From: Solirubrobacterales bacterium
Lineage (GTDB): Bacteria; Actinomycetota; Thermoleophilia; Solirubrobacterales; Solirubrobacteraceae
DNA: 18,447 nucleotides
Reading direction: 5' to 3'
Assembly: GCA_016215085.1 (NCBI GenBank)
Contig: JACRMD010000326.1
Span: forward strand, 1 to 18,447
Below are positions 13,803 to 18,447 of the stretch, piece by piece (position 1 is the first letter of the stretch; the number at the start of each line of letters is the position of its first letter). A program made the translations under genes and the position numbers. The notes below the pieces were generated by a model, which ran no database searches, was not told where the DNA came from, and saw only the letters and a list, made by a program, of their open reading frames with translations.

Positions 13803-15027
13803 GCGTTCGTAGGCGATTGCTGGCGGTCTCGCTCGCGACCCTGGCGGTCGGGCTCGGCGCGCTGCTGGTCGTCGGCAACGTGCTCCTGCGCTCCGGCGTA
13901 CGGGAGCAGGCGTCCAGCGTGCTCAAGGCCCGGGTGGAGGCGCAGCTCGCCGTGCTGGACGTCGGCGGCCGCGGGGTGCAGGTCCGCGAGCATGCGAACG
14001 ACGGCGTCCTCGACCGCAGCGCGTGGGTCCTGGACGGCGCCCGCCTCATCGAGCGCCCCTCCGGCGCGTCGCCCGCGCTCGACCGCACCGCGGTCGAGCT
14101 CGGCCGTCAGCGGCGGTCGATCGAGCAAGACGGGCCCGGGGACGTGCGCGGCTGCAGCACGAGGTGCTGCTCGGCTCCCTGGTGTTCGCGGCGGTCGTGC
14201 TCCTGGCGGGCGGCCTCGCGACACGGGGGGCGCTCGACGGGGCGCTGCGGCCGGTCGCGCAGATGACCGCGCACGCCGAGGATTGGGGCGCGCACGATCT
14301 CAACCGCCGCTTCGACCTCGGGCCGCCCCGGGACGAGCTGACAGGGCTCGCCGCGACGCTCGACGGCCTGCTCGCGCGCATCGCGGCGTCTCGAAGGCAT
14401 GAGCAGCGCTTCGCCAGCGAGGTGGCCCACGAGCTGCGCACGCCGCTGGCCGGACTGCGCGCCCGTGCGGAGCTCGCACTCCGGCGGCAGGGGCCGGAGG
14501 CCGAGCGCGAGCGCCGGGAGGCGCTGGAGGCGGTGGTGGAAGGCGCCACCCGCCTGGATCGAGCGATCGACACCTTGGTCGCGGTCGCCCGCCGGGAGCT
14601 CGACCCGGCATCCGGGACGGTCGACCTGGCCCGGCTCGCCGCGGAGGTCGAGGGCGTGGAGGTCATCGTCGACGGCCCGCTCCCGCTCGCGGAGGGGGAC
14701 CCCGAGGTCGTGCGCCGGGCGCTCGCTCCGCTGGTCGACAACGCCCGGCGGCATGCCCGCCGTCGCGTCTCACTCGAGCTGTCCGTTGCCACCGGCATCG
14801 TGCGCCTCGCGGTCAGGGACGACGGGCCGGGCCTCGACATGGCGCTCGGCGAGCGGGCGTTCGACCCAGGTGTCCGCGGCAGCGAGGTGCCCGGCGACGG
14901 GTCCGGGCTGGGCCTGCCGCTGGCGCGCAGGCTCGCGCGCTCGTGCGGCGGCGAGGTCCGCTGGGAGCCGGGACCGGGCGGATGCTTCCTCCTCGAGCTC
15001 CCCGCCGTCGGCGCGCCGGTCAGGTAG
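13799..15027 (+). CDS. Sensor histidine kinase HK2, frameshifted near 14125-14155
   Basis: The GTG at 13799 overlaps the RR3 stop. The first frame holds the N-terminal helix (LAVSLATLAVGLGALLVVGN) and a short sensor region of about 85 residues. It then becomes nonsense after about 14140. The -1 frame takes over with LQHEVLLGSLVFAAVVLLAGG (second membrane helix) and a HAMP region, then the H-box EVAHELRTPLAGLRAR (His codon 14428-14430). It continues with the N-box LAPLVDNARRHA, the G1 box DDGPGLD, the F-box AFDPGVRG and the G2 box GSGLGLPLA. One extra base restores about 409 aa with all kinase boxes intact. The compact periplasmic region resembles QseC-type kinases. I favour an assembly indel over a real mutation. 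Confidence 0.87.
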
Positions 15028-15050
15028 CCGTCAGGTCCAGCCCGCAACCT
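15019..15050 (+). promoter_or_regulatory. GTCAGG direct-repeat box and -10 for the COG4705 gene, leaderless
   Basis: GTCAGGT at 15019-15025 and 15030-15036 are 11 bp apart. The first copy overlaps the kinase stop codon (15025-15027). CAACCT (15045-15050) lies 9 bp after TCAGG and fits NANNNT; 7 nt separate it from the ATG at 15058. This is the same geometry as the TCATC promoters with a different sequence, suggesting control by RR3. Confidence 0.55.
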
Positions 15051-15057
15051 GTCGTGC

Positions 15058-15864
15058 ATGAGCACCACCGCCTCGACGCGCCCGGCCCTGTCACTCGGGC
15101 GCAAGATGTTGAACAAGGTCCCGGAGGTCACGCTCTTCTTCTGGGTCATCAAGATCATGTGCACGACCGTCGGAGAGACGGCCGCCGACTACCTGAACGT
15201 CAACCTCGGCTTCGGGCTGACCAACACGACCTACGTCGCCGGCGCACTGCTCGCCGCGCTGCTGCTCGTGCAGTTGCGCGTTCGGCGCTATGTACCAAGC
15301 GTGTACTGGTCGGTGGTCGTCGTGATCAGCGTGTTCGGCACGCTCATCACGGACAACATGACCGACAACTACAACGTGCCGTTGACGACGAGCACGCCGA
15401 TCTTCGCGGCAATCCTCGCCCTGGTGTTCGGGGCCTGGTACGTCGTCGAGCGCACGCTGTCCATCCACACGATCTTCACCACCCGCCGCGAGTCGTTCTA
15501 CTGGCTGGCGATCCTCTTCACGTTCGCGCTGGGCACCGCCGCCGGCGACCTCGTCGCCGAGCAGTACAGCCTCGGTTACGGACCGTCGATCGCGATCTGG
15601 GGCGGGATCATCGCCGCGATCGCCTCCGCGCACTACGTGTTCAAGCTCAACGCGGTCCTGGCGTTCTGGATGGCCTACATCCTGACTCGCCCGCTCGGGG
15701 CGTCGATCGGCGACTTCATGTCCCAGCACAGCAAGAAGTACGGAGGCCTGGGGCTCGGCACGACGGGCACGAGCTACATCTTCCTCGGTTGCATCCTGGC
15801 CCTCGTCACGTACCTGACGATCACCAAGCGCGACCGCACCGCAGTCGATCCGGAACCCGCATGA
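15058..15864 (+). CDS. COG4705-family multi-pass membrane protein
   Basis: 268 aa integral membrane protein. It begins with the family block KVPEVTLFFWVIKIMCTTVG followed by ETAADYLN. Internal repetition is visible: FFWVIKIMCTTVGETAADYL near the N-terminus and YWLAILFTFALGTAAGDLVA near residue 150 are diverged copies. A third similar block FWMAYILTRPLGASIGDF lies near residue 205. I count about 8 hydrophobic segments. Function is unknown in the family to my knowledge; family members often lie beside two-component genes, as here. It is placed 30 nt after HK2 with its own predicted leaderless promoter. Confidence 0.9.
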   Translation: MSTTASTRPALSLGRKMLNKVPEVTLFFWVIKIMCTTVGETAADYLNVNLGFGLTNTTYVAGALLAALLLVQLRVRRYVPSVYWSVVVVISVFGTLITDNMTDNYNVPLTTSTPIFAAILALVFGAWYVVERTLSIHTIFTTRRESFYWLAILFTFALGTAAGDLVAEQYSLGYGPSIAIWGGIIAAIASAHYVFKLNAVLAFWMAYILTRPLGASIGDFMSQHSKKYGGLGLGTTGTSYIFLGCILALVTYLTITKRDRTAVDPEPA

Positions 15865-15923
15865 ACGCGGTCGCCGACCGAGACCGGCCCGCGTGGTCCG
15901 GAGGCGGAAGAGCCACGGTCCGC

Positions 15924-15954
15924 GGACGAGCCCGGCCAGGCGCCGGGCTCGTCC
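15924..15954. terminator. Bidirectional terminator between the COG4705 gene and kup
   Basis: A perfect 13-bp stem (arms GGACGAGCCCGGC and GCCGGGCTCGTCC) with a 5-nt loop CAGGC, in the 97-bp gap between two convergent genes. Placement suggests it ends transcripts from both sides; no long T-tract is present. Confidence 0.75.
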
Positions 15955-15961
15955 TCGGAGA

Positions 15962-17926
15962 TCAGAGATGCACCTGAGAGCTCACGGTCAAGGTGCGCTC
16001 CCCAGGAAGACCGAAGTGGTCCGCCGGGCTCGCCGCCGCCTTGGACAACGCAGCGAACAGGCGCTTGCGCCATCTCGCCATCCCCGGCTCCTCGGTCACC
16101 ACGATCGAGACGCGCGAGACGTACCAGACGCACGAGTCGACGTCGACCGTGCGCTCCAGCCCCCGGTCGACCGCGTTGCGTAGCGCCTCCGGGAGGTTCG
16201 GCGTCTCCGCGAAGCCGAAGCGTGCGGTCACGTGGGCGATGCCGTCGTCGCCGTGGCCGAGGTCGTCGATGCGCACCCGCTCGTCAGGCGCTATGCGGGG
16301 CACGTCCGCGAACTCGGCCGTCACGATCACCACGCTCTCGTGCAGCACGTGCGTGTGCTCGACCGCGGCGCGCATCGCCAACGGCGTCGTCCGGATGGAG
16401 GGGCTCGGGTAGATCGCCGCGCCCGGCACGCGGAGCACCGGCCGCGACCGCAGCTCCTCGACGAACGGGCGCAGCGGCCCTTCCATCGCGGTTCGGTTGG
16501 CGCTCACGATCGCCCGGCCCCGGCGCCACGTCGTCATGATCGTGAAGATCGCCGCGGCGACGCCGAGCGGAAGCCAGCCGCCGTGCACCACCTTACCGAG
16601 ATTGGCGGCAAGGAAGGTGATCTCGAGCGACAGGAACCCGACCGCTGCCGGCACGAGCTGGCGCGACGACCAGTGCCACCGCCGCCGCGCCACGGCGAGG
16701 AACAGCAACGTGCTGATCACGAACGTCCCGCTGACCGCGACACCGTAGGCCGAGGCCAGACGGGCCGACGACGCGAAGCCCACCACCACGACGCCCACCG
16801 CGACGAAGAGCAGCCGGTTCACCGCCGGCACGTAGACCTGCCCAGCCTCGCGCTCGGAGGTATGGCGGACGAGCAGGCCTGGCAGCAGGCCCAGCGCCAT
16901 CGCCTGGCGGCTCAGCGAGAACGCGCCCGAGATGACGGCCTGGGAGGCGATCACCGTGGCCACCGTGGCGAGCACGACCATCGGGATGCGGCTCCAGTGC
17001 GGCAGCATGAGGTAGAACGGGTTGGCGCTGGCTGCCGGGCCGTTGAGGATGAGCGCCGCCTGGCCCAGGTAGTTGAGGGTCAAAGCAGGGAACACGAGCG
17101 CGAACCAGGCGCGCCGGATCGGGGTACGTCCGAAGTGGCCGAGGTCGGCGTACAGCGCCTCGGCGCCCGTCACTGCCAGGACCACCGCGCCCATCGCCAC
17201 GAATGCGACCCCTGGGCGATCCAGCATGAAGGCCCCGGCGTAGCTGGGCGACAGGCCCCGGAGGACGCTGGGCTCCTTGACCACCTGCAGGAGGCCGGCC
17301 ATCGCGATCGCGACGAACCACAGCAACATCACCGGCCCGAACAGCCGGCCGACCGTCCGCGTCCCGCGTCGCTGGATCGCGAACAGCGCGGCGAGGATCG
17401 CGAGGGCGATCGGCACAACGAGATGGCTGACGCCCGGCGCGGCGATCTCCAGTCCCTCGACGGCCGCGAGCACCGAGATGGCCGGCGTGATGATGCTGTC
17501 GCCGTAGAAGAGCGCGGCGCCGAAGACACCGAGTGCGGCCAGCGCCGCCGTGTGGCCTCGCACGCGACGGACGAGGGCGACGAGCGCCATGATCCCGCCC
17601 TCGCCTTCGTTGTCGGCGCGCAGCACGAAGGCCACGTACTTGACCGAGACGACCACGGTGACCGCCCAGACGACAAGGGAGATGGCACCGAGGACGTCGC
17701 CGCTGTCCGGGCGCACAGCCCCGTTGTCGATGGTGAAGACCGTCTGAAGCGCGTAGAGCGGGCTCGTGCCGATGTCGCCGAACACGACCCCGAGCGCCGC
17801 AAGGGCCAGGCCCCGGCCGGCGGTCGGCGCCGCGGCCGACGTCGTCCCGCGCTCACGCGGCACGGCGCTCGACGCACCGCGAGACGGGATACCCCGGCTG
17901 CGTCCGCGGGGCGGCTTCGAGAGCAC
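15962..17926 (-). CDS. kup: Kup-family low-affinity potassium uptake protein
   Basis: 654 aa (E. coli Kup 622 aa); a K+/H+ symporter of the KUP/HAK/KT family in the cytoplasmic membrane. The hallmark GVVFGDIGTSPLYALQTVF spans about residues 46-64, ADNEGEGGIMAL about 104-114, and GDSIITPAISVLAAVEGLE about 142-160. The hydrophobic core has about 12 segments up to about residue 450. A soluble C-terminal domain ends FGLPGERTLTVSSQVHL, close to the usual family ending. The GTG at 17926 has no clear ribosome site and gives an N-terminal extension of about 38 residues before the first conserved helix; a GTG at 17863 is possible. It is convergent with the COG4705 gene. Confidence 0.95.
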   Translation of the reverse strand: MLSKPPRGRSRGIPSRGASSAVPRERGTTSAAAPTAGRGLALAALGVVFGDIGTSPLYALQTVFTIDNGAVRPDSGDVLGAISLVVWAVTVVVSVKYVAFVLRADNEGEGGIMALVALVRRVRGHTAALAALGVFGAALFYGDSIITPAISVLAAVEGLEIAAPGVSHLVVPIALAILAALFAIQRRGTRTVGRLFGPVMLLWFVAIAMAGLLQVVKEPSVLRGLSPSYAGAFMLDRPGVAFVAMGAVVLAVTGAEALYADLGHFGRTPIRRAWFALVFPALTLNYLGQAALILNGPAASANPFYLMLPHWSRIPMVVLATVATVIASQAVISGAFSLSRQAMALGLLPGLLVRHTSEREAGQVYVPAVNRLLFVAVGVVVVGFASSARLASAYGVAVSGTFVISTLLFLAVARRRWHWSSRQLVPAAVGFLSLEITFLAANLGKVVHGGWLPLGVAAAIFTIMTTWRRGRAIVSANRTAMEGPLRPFVEELRSRPVLRVPGAAIYPSPSIRTTPLAMRAAVEHTHVLHESVVIVTAEFADVPRIAPDERVRIDDLGHGDDGIAHVTARFGFAETPNLPEALRNAVDRGLERTVDVDSCVWYVSRVSIVVTEEPGMARWRKRLFAALSKAAASPADHFGLPGERTLTVSSQVHL

Positions 17927-18231
17927 CGCCGGGAACGACGGTGCGGCGCCGGCGTGGGACGGTGGGCGCGCAGGAGCGTGCCGGGCAAGCGGACCGCACG
18001 GAAGCGATGTCTACCGGTCTGGCCACGGCGGGGCGCCGACCCGTGCGAAACGCGAGCGGCCCCGCCTGGTCAGGGCGGGGCCGCCTCGCTGGGTAGCGCC
18101 GTCTCGCGGCGCGCCGGCCGATGCCGGCTGATGAGTGGGAGCCACCTGCGAACTGCTGTTGTTGGTGTTGCAGGGGACGGACCGTAGCCGGGGCACATGA
18201 GTGGACGGTGAGGACCGGAGGAGCGGCGCGT
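17927..18231. other. Gene-free leader region with two hairpins between kup and the right-end gene
   Basis: About 300 bp with no convincing gene. It contains the strong hairpin at 18052-18089 and a second stem at 18145-18174. There CCTGC pairs with GCAGG and AAC with GTT around a 13-nt loop rich in TTG. The T-rich stretch around 18150-18170 has clearly lower GC than the surroundings. It could be a long kup leader or a small RNA. I searched by eye for a c-di-AMP (ydaO) riboswitch and did not find its conserved blocks. Confidence 0.4.
18052..18089 (-). terminator. Strong hairpin upstream of kup, terminator-like on the minus strand
   Basis: An 11-bp stem (GCGGCCCCGCC with GGCGGGGCCGC, 18056-18066 and 18074-18084) extended by 4 bp (GCGA with TCGC) beyond a bulged C at 18085, loop of 7 nt. 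Read on the minus strand it is followed by GTTTCG, a short T-run, so it could end a transcript entering from the right or act as an attenuator before kup. Confidence 0.5.
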
Positions 18232-18283
18232 TCATCGACTGCTCACGGTCCCTCACGGCCGGCTCATCGGCGCTGCGTAGCGT
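18232..18283 (+). promoter_or_regulatory. Four-copy regulator box and -10 for the right-end secreted-protein gene
   Basis: TCATC (18232-18236), TCACG (18243-18247), TCACG (18253-18257) and TCATC (18264-18268), at steps of 11, 10 and 11 bp. TAGCGT (18278-18283) follows 9 bp after the last copy and is the best -10 (TANNNT) of the set. The start GTG is 41 nt further. It looks like two dimer sites in tandem. Confidence 0.6.
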
Positions 18284-18324
18284 CGCGCGCTCCGAGGTCA
18301 TGTCCCCACACAGGAGGAGGACGG

Positions 18325-18447
18325 GTGTCTACACGGATCATCAAGCTGATCGGCGTCGTGGCCGCCATGGGCGCGCTGGCGGCCGGAGGGAGCGCCCTCG
18401 CGGCTGGAGCGATGCGCTCGAGCCCGACGTCGTCCGGGCACGCAACC
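18325..18447 (+). CDS. Secreted protein, partial (N-terminus only)
   Basis: The first 41 residues of a protein running off the window. The GTG at 18325 is preceded by AGGAGGAGG (18312-18320). It begins with a basic N-region and a hydrophobic core (STRIIKLIGVVAAMGALAAG, then GSALAAGA), a signal peptide with a plausible cleavage site near residue 28. A Ser/Thr-rich segment follows (MRSSPTSSG), as in mature starts or linkers. No family can be assigned. Its strong promoter box places it in the same regulon as the secreted proteins at 1628 and 11798. Confidence 0.75.
   Translation, partial: MSTRIIKLIGVVAAMGALAAGGSALAAGAMRSSPTSSGHAT

Noticed and set aside
16232..18187. A 651-codon open frame on the plus strand opposite kup
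   Set aside because: It is rich in Arg, His, Asp and Gln with no hydrophobic core or motif, and mirrors the codon structure of the clearly real kup gene on the other strand; a GC-driven antisense shadow.
17927..18231. A c-di-AMP (ydaO-type) riboswitch before kup
   Set aside because: Expected from known kup regulation, but I could not find its conserved sequence blocks on either strand.
18011..18301. A 96-codon minus-strand frame upstream of kup
   Set aside because: It runs through the strong hairpin and the regulator boxes, and its sequence has no recognisable domain or start signal.
1..18447. CRISPR arrays, tRNA or rRNA genes, insertion sequences, phage genes
   Set aside because: No spaced identical repeats of CRISPR type, no tRNA-like cloverleaf or rRNA signature, no transposase or integrase motif noticed; the window looks chromosomal.

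Overview
The window is very GC-rich (about 70% or more by eye) and densely packed. ATG/GTG starts are common, genes often overlap by 4 nt, and several promoters look leaderless. Gene content points to a high-GC actinobacterium: OmpR-type two-component systems, ABC-2 and MacB-type exporters, PAP2, DedA, Kup, and secreted proteins of no clear family. My guess is the Thermoleophilia/Solirubrobacterales, but that rests on protein style only; there is no rRNA in the window.

Left part (1-8368). A response regulator and histidine kinase (the kinase is cut by the window edge) run leftward. Divergent from them is a tight rightward operon: a secreted protein, an ABC-2 ATPase, an ABC-2 permease (frameshifted here), a membrane-anchored beta-rich protein, a very long HlyD-type adaptor with about five ~52-residue helical repeats, and a MacB-type ATPase and permease. 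This looks like a two-component-controlled envelope export module.

Middle (8477-12538). An orphan regulator, clearly paralogous to the first, is divergent from PAP2 and DedA genes. They are followed by a small zinc-ribbon protein, a frameshifted membrane protein and a secreted helical protein.

Right part (12656-18447). A degenerate UspA-like gene is followed by a QseB/PmrA-like regulator, its kinase (also frameshifted here) and a COG4705-type membrane protein. Kup lies convergently. A secreted-protein gene begins at the right edge behind an array of regulator boxes.

Main discovery. Seven promoters carry an 11-bp-spaced direct repeat of TCATC (or TCACG). In six of them a hexamer NANNNT follows exactly 9 bp after the promoter-proximal copy. 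These promoters control both RR1 and RR2, the export operon, PAP2-DedA, the zinc-ribbon gene and two secreted-protein genes. RR1 and RR2 have nearly identical recognition helices. An eighth promoter, before the COG4705 gene, has the same geometry but uses TCAGG, and the adjacent regulator (RR3) has a different recognition helix. I read this as a two-component envelope regulon whose operator can be recognised directly. Three genes carry single apparent -1 frameshifts, more likely assembly indels than decay.
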